Assembly (NCBI GenBank): GCA_026224825.1
Contig: JAMFRO010000067.1
Span: 1-64,000, forward strand
Source: a bacterium
GTDB taxonomy: Bacteria > Pseudomonadota > Alphaproteobacteria > Acetobacterales > Acetobacteraceae
Direction of reading: 5' to 3'
DNA: 64,000 nucleotides
The notes beneath the pieces are model-generated. The model did not search any database. It was not told where the DNA came from and saw only the letters and a program-made list of their open reading frames with translations. The position numbers and the translations under genes are program-made. Positions 18,775 through 27,134 of this stretch are shown one piece after another (position 1 is the stretch's first letter; each line of letters opens with the position of its first letter).

Positions 18775-19808
18775 TGCGCACCGCCATTATCCTGTTCAAC
18801 CTTGGCGGCCCGGACCGGCCGGCGTCGGTAAAACCGTTCAGAGTAAATCTATTCTCGGATAAGGCGATCATCCGCGCCCCAATCTTCATCCGCTTCTGGC
18901 TGGCCAGGCTCATCGCCGTATCCACAGCCAAAGCCTCCGTCGCAAACTACGCTCTCATCGGCGGAAAATCCCCGCTTCTGGCCAATACCCAGGCCCAAGC
19001 ACAGGCTCTGGAGGAGGCTTTAGGCCAGGATTACAAATGCTTCCCCATCATGCGGTACTGGCACCCTTTTGCTCATGAGGTAATGCCGCAAATCAAGGCA
19101 TGGAACCCAGACAGAATCCTGCTGCTACCCCTCTATCCGCAGTTTTCCAGCACCACCACCGGCTCCTCCCTCAACAATTTTCGCGAGGCCGCCGCCAATG
19201 CCGGGCTGGTCAAACCCACCACCACAATCTGCTGCTGGTATGACGACCCTGGTTTCACCGCCGCCATCGCCGCTCTGGTCGATGAGAAGATCGCCGAGGC
19301 CCAAAAATCGCTGCCGGGCGTAAAAATCCGCATCCTCTACTCCGCCCACAGCCTGCCTGAGAGCATCATACGCGGCGGCGACCCCTACCAGGCCCATGTG
19401 GAAGCCTCAGTCGCCGCAACCCACCCCCAACTGGCTCACCCTGGTCTGGAACACGTCATCTGCTACCAATCCCGCGCCACCCCGGTAAAATGGCTCACCC
19501 CCAGCACCATCGAGGCCATCGAACAGGCCGGGCTGGACCAGGTCGCGGTCATCGTCGTCCCCATCGCCTTTGTCTCGGACCATATCGAAACCCTGGTCGA
19601 ACTCGACATCGAAAACCGCCATCTCGCGGAAAAATCCGGTGTCCCCGGCTATTTCCGCACCCGCGCCCCCAATGACGACCCCGCCTTCATCGCCGCCCTG
19701 GCCAATATCGTGAAGCGCGCCACAACCCCCGGCCTCTGCCGTGCCGGGCCCCCTTGCCAGGGGCACAAACATTGCCCCCAAAACCTTCACAGATGGCCTC
19801 AACCATGA
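18774..19808 (+). CDS. hemH: Ferrochelatase
   Basis: 344-residue enzyme that inserts Fe2+ into protoporphyrin IX. It shows the LFNLGGPDRPASVKPF N-terminus, LLPLYPQFSSTTTGSSL, the catalytic histidine in LYSAHSLPESII near residue 190, and VPIAFVSDHIETLVELD with the HIETL region. The last ~25 residues (after VKRATTPGLC) extend beyond the usual end and carry three cysteines; whether they bind a cluster is unknown. The ATG overlaps the hemE stop (TGATG), and its own stop overlaps the next start. Confidence 0.94.
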   Translation: MRTAIILFNLGGPDRPASVKPFRVNLFSDKAIIRAPIFIRFWLARLIAVSTAKASVANYALIGGKSPLLANTQAQAQALEEALGQDYKCFPIMRYWHPFAHEVMPQIKAWNPDRILLLPLYPQFSSTTTGSSLNNFREAAANAGLVKPTTTICCWYDDPGFTAAIAALVDEKIAEAQKSLPGVKIRILYSAHSLPESIIRGGDPYQAHVEASVAATHPQLAHPGLEHVICYQSRATPVKWLTPSTIEAIEQAGLDQVAVIVVPIAFVSDHIETLVELDIENRHLAEKSGVPGYFRTRAPNDDPAFIAALANIVKRATTPGLCRAGPPCQGHKHCPQNLHRWPQP

Positions 19809-20464
19809 CTCCCGAACTCATCATTTTCGACTGCGACGGCGTACTCATCGATAGCGAAGGCGTTGCCAACACCGTTATCGCCGAAGATCTCACCAGCCTC
19901 GGCTGGCCCATGGATGCCACAGAATCCATGCGTCACTTCATGGGCATGTCGCTCACGGATATGGAACCGATCATCGAGGCCAAAATCGCGCGCCAACTCC
20001 CTACGGAATGGCGGCCGGAACTGGCACAAAAACTGGTCATCGCTTTGGGCACGCAATCCAAACTCATCCCCGGCGCCGCCGATCTCCTGCGGCAAGTCAC
20101 AGCCCGTGGCATCAACTGGCGCGTCGCCTCCAACTCCTCGGATGAGGAAATGGAAGTCAAATTCGCCCGCACCGGCCTTGCGGCGCTAACCCAAGGCCGG
20201 ACCCATTCCGCCGCCAGCGTCATCGCCCGCGGCGGCCGTGCCAAACCAGCCCCCGATGTCTTCCTCGCCGCCGCCGCCTCGGCCGCTGTACCGCCCAAAC
20301 GCTGCATCGTGCTGGAAGACAGCCCGCTCGGTGTCACCGGCGCCGTTGCCGCCGGCATGACCTGCTACGGTTTCGCCCCACATGGCGGTGGCGAAACCCT
20401 CCTCGCCGCCGGGGCAAAATCCGTCTTCACCCGTCTCGACGAAATTCTCGGAGTGTTCGCATGA
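19805..20464 (+). CDS. HAD-superfamily hydrolase (phosphoglycolate phosphatase / beta-phosphoglucomutase-like)
   Basis: 219-residue HAD phosphatase. The nucleophile motif FDCDGVLIDSEG is at residue 7, motif II is in WRVASNSSD, and motifs III/IV are K in GRAKPAPDVFLAAA and VLEDSPLGVTGAVAAG. I chose the ATG overlapping the hemH TGA (ATGA); further ATGs upstream would lengthen it. Substrate cannot be assigned. It sits between hemH and hemJ without an obvious role in heme synthesis and overlaps hemJ by four bases. Confidence 0.88.
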   Translation: MTPELIIFDCDGVLIDSEGVANTVIAEDLTSLGWPMDATESMRHFMGMSLTDMEPIIEAKIARQLPTEWRPELAQKLVIALGTQSKLIPGAADLLRQVTARGINWRVASNSSDEEMEVKFARTGLAALTQGRTHSAASVIARGGRAKPAPDVFLAAAASAAVPPKRCIVLEDSPLGVTGAVAAGMTCYGFAPHGGGETLLAAGAKSVFTRLDEILGVFA

Positions 20465-20904
20465 CCGTCCCGGTCTTTTCGCATTTCTTCCACTGGTTCC
20501 TGGCCTTCCACATCATCAGCTTCACCGCCTGGATGGCCGGCATGTTCTATCTGCCGCGCCTCTACGTGTACCATTGCCAGACCACCCCCGGCACCGCCGA
20601 ATCCGAGCGTTTCAAGGTCATGGAGGTCAAACTCCTGCGCATGATCATCAACCCGGCGATGATCGCGACCTATGTTTTCGGCACACTCCTCATCCTCACC
20701 CCCGGCGCCGTGAACTGGTACGCCGCCTGGTGGTGGACCAAAATCATCTGTGTCCTCCTGATGACCGGCTTCCACGTCGCCCTCTCACGCTGGCGCAAGG
20801 ATTTCCTCAACGACCGCAACACGCGCCCCGAAAAATTCTACCGCATCGCCAATGAAATCCCGACGATCCTCTTCATCATTATCGTCCTGGTGGTGGTTGC
20901 GTGA
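20461..20904 (+). CDS. hemJ: Protoporphyrinogen IX oxidase HemJ
   Basis: 147-residue integral membrane protein of the HemJ (UPF0093) family, which converts protoporphyrinogen IX to protoporphyrin IX in many alphaproteobacteria lacking HemG/HemY. It has four hydrophobic helices, with the conserved histidine in FHWFLAFHIISFTAWMAGMF, RLYVYH, and K/R residues in KLLRMIINPAM and LSRWRKDF. It overlaps the HAD gene and completes the late heme pathway with hemE and hemH, so the three enzymes are co-expressed. Confidence 0.93.
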   Translation: MTVPVFSHFFHWFLAFHIISFTAWMAGMFYLPRLYVYHCQTTPGTAESERFKVMEVKLLRMIINPAMIATYVFGTLLILTPGAVNWYAAWWWTKIICVLLMTGFHVALSRWRKDFLNDRNTRPEKFYRIANEIPTILFIIIVLVVVA

Positions 20905-20983
20905 GGCCCATTGCCGGGTTTGGTTAAGTGTCGTTAAATCTGCCCCCAGCCGGGTGTTTTGCCGGCAAGGGGGGAGCAGAAAA

Positions 20984-23900
20984 TTGCATAAATTCAAACG
21001 CCTGCTGGTGGCCAACCGGTCCGAGATCGCCATCCGCGTGTTCCGTGCCGCCGCCGAGCTGGGCATCTCCACCATCGCCGTCTACCCCGAGCACGATAAA
21101 CTCTCCCTCCACCGCTTCAAAGCAGATGAAGCCTATCTGATCGGCCGGGGCAAAGGCCCCATCGAGGCCTATCTCTCCATCGACGAAGTGATCCGTGTCG
21201 CCAAACTTTCCGGTGCGGATGCCATCCACCCCGGCTACGGCTTCCTCTCCGAAAACCCGGATTTCGCGGAAGCCTGTGCCCACGCCGGCATCATCTTCAT
21301 CGGCCCTCAACCGGAAACCATGCGCCAGCTCGGCAATAAAGTGGCCGCCCGCAACCTCGCCATCTCCGTCGGCGTGCCGGTCATGCCCGCCACGCTGCCG
21401 CTGCCGTTCGATGATGAAGAAATCAAACGCATGGCCGCCGAAGTCGGTTACCCCGTGATGCTGAAGGCCAGTTGGGGCGGCGGCGGGCGCGGCATGCGCC
21501 CCATCGAGAGCGAAGATCTCCTCATCGATTCAGTCACCTCCGCCCGGCGCGAAGCCAAAGCCGCCTTCGGCAATGACGAGGTGTACCTGGAAAAACTCGT
21601 CCGCCGCGCCTTCCACGTCGAAGTCCAACTTCTCGGCGATTCCCACGGCAATCTCGTGCATCTGTTCGAGCGTGACTGTTCCATCCAACGCCGCCACCAG
21701 AAAGTCATCGAACGCGCCCCCGCGCCCTATATGGATGATGCCACACGTGAGGCCTTGTGCAACGCGGCGCTCGCCATCGGCAAAGCCACCAATTACTGCA
21801 ACGCCGGCACAGTCGAATTCCTCATGGACCGCGACACCGGCAATTTCTATTTCATCGAAGTGAACCCCCGCGTCCAGGTCGAGCACACAGTCACGGAAGT
21901 CGTTACCGGTATCGACATCGTCAAAGCACAAATCCGCATCGCCGAAGGCGGGCATATCGGTAATTTCGCCGAGACCGGTGTGCCGGTGCAAAGCGAGATC
22001 CACCTCAACGGCCATGCCCTGCAATGCCGCATCACCACCGAAAACCCCGATAATAATTTCGTCCCCGATTACGGCCGCATCACCGCCTATCGCGGCGCCT
22101 ATGGTTTCGGCATCCGCACAGATGGCGGCACCGCCTATTCCGGCGCCGTCGTCACCCGCTTCTACGATGCGCTGCTGGAAAAAGTGACGGCCTGGGCACC
22201 AACACCTGAAGAAGCCATCGCCCGCATGGACCGTGCTCTGCGCGAATACCGCATCCGTGGTGTCGCCACCAACCTCGCCTTCCTCGAAGCCCTGCTGGAA
22301 CACCCCGACTTCCGCTCCGGCAATTACACCACCCGCTTCATCGACAACACACCGGAACTTTTCACGGTCAAAAAACGCCAGGACCGCGCCACCAAATTAT
22401 TGCGCTACGTCGCGGATGTCACAGTCAACGGCCATCCCGAAACACGCGGCAAACGCACCCCTTCAGCCCAGGGCCGCATCCCGCAAGCCCCCTGGTTCGG
22501 TGACGACCGCGCAGACGGCACGAAACAACTTCTCGACAAACTCGGCCCGAAAAATTTCGCGCAATGGATGTTGGACCAAAAACGCGTACTGGTCACCGAC
22601 ACCACAATGCGCGACGCACACCAATCCCTGCTCGCCACACGCATGCGCAGCTTCGACATCGTCAACGCCGCCAAACCCACATCCGTTGGCCTGCCGCAAC
22701 TCTTCTCGCTCGAATGCTGGGGCGGTGCGACATTCGATGTCACCATGCGCTTCCTGCAGGAAGGCCCCTGGGACCGGCTCAGCCTTTTGCGTGAACGCGC
22801 GCCCAATATATTGCTCCAAATGCTGCTACGCGGCGCCAACGGCGTAGGCTACACCAACTACCCGGACAACGTCGTCAAATTCTTCGTCCGTCAGGCGGCC
22901 GAAGCCGGCATCGATCTGTTCCGTATTTTCGATTGCCTGAACTGGGTCGAAAACATGCGCGTCTCCATCGACGCCGTTATCGAATCCGGTAAACTGGCGG
23001 AAGGCGCTTTGTGCTATACCGGCGACATCCTCAACCCCAACCGCGCCAAATATTCCCTGAATTATTACGTAGGCCTGGCCAAACAACTGGAAGCCGCCGG
23101 CTGCCATATTCTGGCGATCAAAGACATGGCCGGGCTGCTGAAACCCGCCGCCGCCCACGCGCTGGTAAAAGCGTTGAAGGAAAGCGTCGGCCTCCCCATC
23201 CATCTGCACACCCATGACACATCGGGCATCTCCGCCGCCTCCGTCCTCGCCGCCATCAACGCCGGGGTCGATGCCATAGATGCCGCCATGGACCCCATGT
23301 CCGGCCTCACCTCCCAGCCCTGCCTCGGCTCGCTGGTGGAAGCCCTGCGCCATACCGAGCGCGACACCGGGCTAGATTCCGATGCCATCCGCCAGCTCAG
23401 CTTCTACTGGGAGGGCGTACGTTCCCAATACGCCGCCTTCGAGAGCGATCTGCAATCCGGCGCCTCGGAAGTCTACCTGCACGAAATGCCCGGCGGCCAA
23501 TTCACCAATCTGCGCGAGCAAGCCCGCTCCCTCGGGCTGGAAACCCGCTGGCACGAAGTCGCCCGCGCCTATCACGATGCCAACGACCTCTTCGGCGATA
23601 TCGTCAAAGTCACCCCCTCTTCCAAAGTGGTGGGCGATATGGCGCTGATGATGGTGAGCCAGAATCTTTCGCCGGAAATGGTGCTGGACCCGGCAAAGGA
23701 AATCTCCTTCCCGCAATCCGTGGTCGAGATGATGCACGGCGACCTCGGCCAGCCCCCCGGCGGCTGGCCGGCGGAGATTCAAAAGAAGGTGCTGAAGGAT
23801 AAAACCCCCATCACAATACGCCCCGGCGCGCTGATGAAGGACGCCGATATAGAGACCATCCGCCGCGAGGCTGAGGCGCGCTGCGGCATCGAGATGAACG

Positions 23901-24427
23901 ACCGCATCCTCGCCTCCTACCTCATGTACCCAGACGTCTTCACCAACTTCAACGCCGCGATGCGCACCTACGGCCCGGTCTCGGTGCTACCCACCCCGGT
24001 CTATTTCTACGGCATGAAGCCCGGCGATGAAATCTCCATCAAACTGCAAACCGGCAAGACGATGATCGTCAGCCTACAAACCATCTCGGACACGGATGAG
24101 GACGGCAATGTCAACGTCTTCTTCGAGCTGAACGGCCAGCCGCGCGTCATCACCATCCCCAACCGCACCGCCGTTTCCACCCGCGCAGCAAGGCGCAAGG
24201 CGGACGAGGCGGATGCAAAACATGTAGGCGCCCCAATGCCAGGCAGCATCGCCGCCATATTGGTGCGCGAGGACCAGGCGGTAAAACAAGGCGAACCCCT
24301 GCTCAGCATCGAAGCCATGAAAATGGAAGCACAAATCTCAGCGCCCCGAGACGGCGTGGTAAAAGCGATCCTAGTCCGGCCTGGAGAGCAAGTAGATGCC
24401 AAGGATCTACTGATCGAATTCGCCTAA
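20984..24427 (+). CDS. pyc: Pyruvate carboxylase
   Basis: 1147-residue biotin enzyme that carboxylates pyruvate to oxaloacetate. The start is most likely the TTG at 20984 (HKFKRLLVANRSEIAIRVFR), 8 bases after GGGGGAG; the frame is open further upstream over hemJ but unlike the family. Domains in order are biotin carboxylase (residues 1-450; GGGGRGMRP, EVNPRVQVEHTVTE), carboxyltransferase (about 530-800; DTTMRDAHQSLLATRMR) and BCCP, with biotinyl-lysine in SIEAMKMEAQ near the end. Length is full. It stands alone after the hem operon. Confidence 0.96.
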   Translation: MHKFKRLLVANRSEIAIRVFRAAAELGISTIAVYPEHDKLSLHRFKADEAYLIGRGKGPIEAYLSIDEVIRVAKLSGADAIHPGYGFLSENPDFAEACAHAGIIFIGPQPETMRQLGNKVAARNLAISVGVPVMPATLPLPFDDEEIKRMAAEVGYPVMLKASWGGGGRGMRPIESEDLLIDSVTSARREAKAAFGNDEVYLEKLVRRAFHVEVQLLGDSHGNLVHLFERDCSIQRRHQKVIERAPAPYMDDATREALCNAALAIGKATNYCNAGTVEFLMDRDTGNFYFIEVNPRVQVEHTVTEVVTGIDIVKAQIRIAEGGHIGNFAETGVPVQSEIHLNGHALQCRITTENPDNNFVPDYGRITAYRGAYGFGIRTDGGTAYSGAVVTRFYDALLEKVTAWAPTPEEAIARMDRALREYRIRGVATNLAFLEALLEHPDFRSGNYTTRFIDNTPELFTVKKRQDRATKLLRYVADVTVNGHPETRGKRTPSAQGRIPQAPWFGDDRADGTKQLLDKLGPKNFAQWMLDQKRVLVTDTTMRDAHQSLLATRMRSFDIVNAAKPTSVGLPQLFSLECWGGATFDVTMRFLQEGPWDRLSLLRERAPNILLQMLLRGANGVGYTNYPDNVVKFFVRQAAEAGIDLFRIFDCLNWVENMRVSIDAVIESGKLAEGALCYTGDILNPNRAKYSLNYYVGLAKQLEAAGCHILAIKDMAGLLKPAAAHALVKALKESVGLPIHLHTHDTSGISAASVLAAINAGVDAIDAAMDPMSGLTSQPCLGSLVEALRHTERDTGLDSDAIRQLSFYWEGVRSQYAAFESDLQSGASEVYLHEMPGGQFTNLREQARSLGLETRWHEVARAYHDANDLFGDIVKVTPSSKVVGDMALMMVSQNLSPEMVLDPAKEISFPQSVVEMMHGDLGQPPGGWPAEIQKKVLKDKTPITIRPGALMKDADIETIRREAEARCGIEMNDRILASYLMYPDVFTNFNAAMRTYGPVSVLPTPVYFYGMKPGDEISIKLQTGKTMIVSLQTISDTDEDGNVNVFFELNGQPRVITIPNRTAVSTRAARRKADEADAKHVGAPMPGSIAAILVREDQAVKQGEPLLSIEAMKMEAQISAPRDGVVKAILVRPGEQVDAKDLLIEFA

Positions 24428-24443
24428 TGCCCAGGGTACTCAA

Positions 24444-24980
24444 GTGAGATCTTCTTTATATTGGATCGATCTAAGCGGCAGCGTGTTTAGTGAGTCTGAC
24501 ACGAACCCTACATCAAACCATCCGCTGGGCCGACTCGCAATTATGGCCCGGCCAAGGGCTGGCGATTGGCTTGAGGATGAATTGCTTGGCTGGCAGGCTG
24601 AAGGGGTGAATGCGGCGGTCAGTCTTCTTGAGCGCGAAGAGGTTATAGAGCTTGATTTGAATCTTGAGGCAGAATTCTGCAACAATAAGGGCATTGAGTT
24701 TATTTCCTTCCCGATAGCAGATCGAGGGGTCCCTGAATCAGCCAAGGCTGCTGCTGGGCTAGTGGAATCATTGGCGACCATGCTCATAGAAGGCAAAAAT
24801 GTTGCCATTCACTGTCGAGCAGGGATAGGCCGCTCTTCTTTGATTGCTGCGTCTGTCATGGTCAGTATTGGTTTTACTGCGACGCTGGCGTTTGATCAGA
24901 TAAGTGCAGCACGAAGAGTCAAAGTCCCAGATACAGAGGAACAACGTGTATGGGTGGAGCATTTCCAGTCAAACACGTAA
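24444..24980 (+). CDS. Dual-specificity/tyrosine phosphatase-like protein
   Basis: 178-residue protein with the cysteine-based phosphatase signature HCRAGIGRSS near residue 125 and a plausible general acid in PIADRGVPE. This is the CX5R P-loop of DSP/PTP enzymes; the substrate is unknown. It is visibly less GC-rich than all neighbours (AT-ending codons are frequent) and begins only 16 bases after pyc, which suggests recent acquisition. A strong hairpin follows at 25011-25034. The start could also be the inner ATG near 24543. Confidence 0.8.
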   Translation: MRSSLYWIDLSGSVFSESDTNPTSNHPLGRLAIMARPRAGDWLEDELLGWQAEGVNAAVSLLEREEVIELDLNLEAEFCNNKGIEFISFPIADRGVPESAKAAAGLVESLATMLIEGKNVAIHCRAGIGRSSLIAASVMVSIGFTATLAFDQISAARRVKVPDTEEQRVWVEHFQSNT

Positions 24981-25010
24981 ATTCCTGCTTAAAGGCCGAA
25001 AGTTTTTTGC

Positions 25011-25034
25011 GCCGCTTTTTTACAAAAAAGCGGC
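25011..25034. terminator. Intrinsic terminator-like hairpin
   Basis: GCCGCTTTTTT and its exact complement are separated by a 2-base loop. The T-rich and A-rich arms give a symmetric hairpin that could stop transcription from the phosphatase gene (plus) and from the secreted-protein gene (minus), which converge here. The preceding AAAGTTTTTTGCGCCGC resembles a dispersed motif I recall in Acetobacteraceae genomes. Confidence 0.6.
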
Positions 25035-25041
25035 TGCTTCC

Positions 25042-25614
25042 TCACTGATTAAGCAACGCCTGCACCGCCCCCGGCGGCAAATTCAGCGGCGTCAACCCCG
25101 GCGGCGGGGTGAACAACTCCGCCGGCTGCGGCGCATATGTCACCGAAAGTGCCGTCACCTCCGCCGCTCCCTGCTTATTATGCCCGGCAAAATGCAGCAC
25201 CACACCGGAGGGCGTCAGGCAAACAGTCCCCGTGCCATTCTTATCCAGCACCAGATATTTCTCGCAATCCAACCCCGCATAATGCCCCGGCCCCAGCGGC
25301 GTAAAACTGGCGCCATCGGCATTGTAAATCTGCGACGTCAGCGCGGAAAAATCCGGCGCCTGCACCAGCGCATTCATCCCCGGCAGAATCAGCTCGGCAT
25401 GGCCGGACGGCAGATTGCCGAGCACGTAATAGCCAGGCGCATCTATGCGCGCCGTCTGGTCAGCGGCATCATACCGGAGCTGATAATTCGCTGGCGCACG
25501 GTTCGGGGCGGTGAGCGCGTAGGTCACGGCCACATCGCGCGTGGGCAGAAAAACAGGGGTGGCCATTGCCGCCACCGGCAAGCCGGCAAGGGCCAGGCCC
25601 AGCAAAATTTTCAT
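25042..25614 (-). CDS. Secreted/periplasmic protein of unknown function
   Basis: 190-residue protein with an N-terminal signal peptide (KILLGLALAGLPVAAMA, cleavage probably after AMA). The mature part is beta-rich, with one cysteine pair candidate (GLDCEKYL and TVCLTPSG). The last residues repeat proline-leucine runs (PPPGLTPLNLPPGAVQALL). It resembles DUF4412-type periplasmic proteins in layout, but I cannot name the family. Its ATG overlaps the aat stop by four bases, so it is the distal gene of an aat transcript. Confidence 0.75.
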   Translation of the reverse strand: MKILLGLALAGLPVAAMATPVFLPTRDVAVTYALTAPNRAPANYQLRYDAADQTARIDAPGYYVLGNLPSGHAELILPGMNALVQAPDFSALTSQIYNADGASFTPLGPGHYAGLDCEKYLVLDKNGTGTVCLTPSGVVLHFAGHNKQGAAEVTALSVTYAPQPAELFTPPPGLTPLNLPPGAVQALLNQ

Positions 25615-26276
25615 AGGGACTCCTGTCGCATCGCCTCTATCTCGCGCAGCAATACGGCAGCATCAGGGCTGGCGATAAAGCGCGCCGGCACATCCACGGC
25701 ATCGGCCAGCAGCTCATGATAGGCGTTGCGCGGCACCTCAGTGGCGCCGAAGCGGGTCAGATGGCTGGTGATGAATTGCGTATCCAGCAGCAAAAACCCG
25801 CCCAGCCGCAGCCGCGCCACCAGATGCACCAGCGCCACTTTCGAGGCATCGGTGGTGGTGGAGAACATGCTCTCGCCGAAAAACGCGCCCCCGAGTGCCG
25901 CGCCATACAGCCCGCCCACGAGAATCCCATTCTCCCAGGCCTCCACGCTATGCGCGAAGCCCAACCTGTACAGCTCCACGAACAGCCGCTCGATCTCGGG
26001 GTTAATCCAGGTTTCCGGCCGCACATCGCGCGCGGCGGCGCAGGCGGCGATGGTCCCGGCAAAATCCGCATTGGCCGTTACGGTAAACCGCCCGCCGCGC
26101 AGCACCTTCAGCAGGCTGCGGGGTATGTGGAACCCATGCAGCGGCAGCACGCCGCGCGCCTCGGGGTCGAGCCAGTGCAGTGTTTTCGCTTCGCGCGATT
26201 CCGCCATGGGGAACAATCCCAGCCGGTAGGCACGGAGCAGTAGATCCGGCGTGAGCTGAAAGGGCCGAGCGGACAT
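25611..26276 (-). CDS. aat: Leucyl/phenylalanyl-tRNA--protein transferase
   Basis: About 221 residues from the chosen ATG at 26276 (MSARPFQLTPDLLLRAYRLG). The enzyme adds Leu or Phe to N-terminal Arg/Lys of proteins, marking them for ClpS/ClpAP under the N-end rule. Diagnostic segments are GLFPMAESRE, WLDPEARGVLPL, FAHSVEAWENGILVGGLYG and GGAFFGESMFS. 52 extra codons are open upstream but do not look like the family. It is followed by the secreted-protein gene with an ATGA overlap. Confidence 0.94.
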   Translation of the reverse strand: MSARPFQLTPDLLLRAYRLGLFPMAESREAKTLHWLDPEARGVLPLHGFHIPRSLLKVLRGGRFTVTANADFAGTIAACAAARDVRPETWINPEIERLFVELYRLGFAHSVEAWENGILVGGLYGAALGGAFFGESMFSTTTDASKVALVHLVARLRLGGFLLLDTQFITSHLTRFGATEVPRNAYHELLADAVDVPARFIASPDAAVLLREIEAMRQESL

Positions 26277-26408
26277 GGAAGCCAAACTCGCATGGCCGCT
26301 CGCGTTTTGCCAAGTGAAACAACGACAATCGAATTCACTTGCATCCCAGTGTTGCGCCGCAGCACACTCACTCAGGCAACAAGTTTGGGCAACAAGTTTG
26401 GGGGCGAT

Positions 26409-26696
26409 ATGACGGAAACATTCAAACCGCAAGCTGTGTATAACTGGCCGTTATCGGGTGCGGTGTCGGTGCCCATCACCATCAATCTCGGCGGCTCGGG
26501 CAACCCGGCGCAGGAGCAGGGCATGCTGGACCATGTCGGCAGCTATGGGCGGCAGATCGGCTGGCTGTGCGACGCGCTGGAGGTGGTCATCAAAAAAGTG
26601 GATGGCGGGACGCTGACCAAAGCCGACGAGAAAGCACTGAAAACCTTCGAGCTGATGGCGGCCGCCGTGCGCTTCCAAAAAACCCTGAGCAAATAA
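26409..26696 (+). CDS. Small hypothetical protein (95 aa)
   Basis: The ATG at 26409 opens a 95-residue product starting TETFKPQAVYNWPLSGAV. It has no signal peptide or membrane segment; the second half is helical and lysine-rich (EKALKTFELMAAAVRFQKTL). I do not recognise the family. Codon use agrees with the neighbours and the frame ends 70 bases before the convergent small gene, so it is probably real. Confidence 0.6.
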   Translation: MTETFKPQAVYNWPLSGAVSVPITINLGGSGNPAQEQGMLDHVGSYGRQIGWLCDALEVVIKKVDGGTLTKADEKALKTFELMAAAVRFQKTLSK

Positions 26697-26707
26697 GGCT
26701 GGAGCCA

Positions 26708-26738
26708 ATAAAAAGCCCCGGACATTGCTGCCCGGGGC
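26708..26738 (-). terminator. Rho-independent terminator for the 26766-26978 gene
   Basis: On the minus strand a GCCCCGG/CCGGGGC 7-bp stem with a 10-base loop is followed by TTTTTAT. It lies 28 bases after the stop codon of the small minus-strand gene. Confidence 0.8.
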
Positions 26739-26765
26739 CAGGTTCTTGGACGTTTATTGGTATTA

Positions 26766-26978
26766 TTAGTGGGTCGAACGGGCCCAGCCATGGTCATGGA
26801 CCAGCCCGTCATCATAGCGGTCGTCAGCGTCTTCAACCGGCGCCGGCACAGCCTTACGGCTGGCCTCAGCCAGTACGGCGATGGTGGAATGTGCGTCAGC
26901 CACCACATCGCGCTGGCGCGCGGCATGGGTGCCGCCGAAACCATCGGGAGAGAAACAGGGGATGTTGAACTGACGCAT
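26766..26978 (-). CDS. Small conserved-looking hypothetical protein (70 aa)
   Basis: Starts at the ATG at 26978, 6 bases after a clean AAGGAG site; five further codons are open upstream. The product begins MRQFNIPCFSPDGFGGTHAA and ends in an acidic, histidine-containing tail (DDGLVHDHGW). It is hydrophilic and I do not recognise the family. It has its own terminator and faces away from the RamB/ScfR-like regulator across a region with TTTACAAA-type sites, so it may be that regulator's target. Confidence 0.65.
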   Translation of the reverse strand: MRQFNIPCFSPDGFGGTHAARQRDVVADAHSTIAVLAEASRKAVPAPVEDADDRYDDGLVHDHGWARSTH

Positions 26979-27042
26979 GGTAAACTCCTTCATCGTTCGG
27001 TCGCCGCAGCCTCGGTTGAAGCCTTGGGTGTAAGTGAAAGTA

Positions 27043-27132
27043 TTTACAAAGCCCCGCGATGTACAGGATAATGATGGCGGAAACCCTCGAAACCTGTGCG
27101 TGACTTTACTGTAAATTTTTGCTATTTGTAAA
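27043..27132. promoter_or_regulatory. Candidate operator sites in the divergent promoter of the RamB/ScfR-like gene
   Basis: Three related AT-rich motifs stand out: TTTACAAA at 27043-27050, the palindrome TTTACTGTAAA at 27105-27115, and TTTGTAAA (the complement of the first) at 27125-27132, directly before the regulator start. The spacing suggests repressor binding across both promoters and autoregulation. Assignment to the adjacent regulator is inference. Confidence 0.5.
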
Positions 27133-27134
27133 AC

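Noticed and set aside
26711..26738. Terminator for the plus-strand 26409-26696 gene
   Set aside because: The T-run exists only on the minus strand; on the plus strand the hairpin is preceded, not followed, by the A/T tract.
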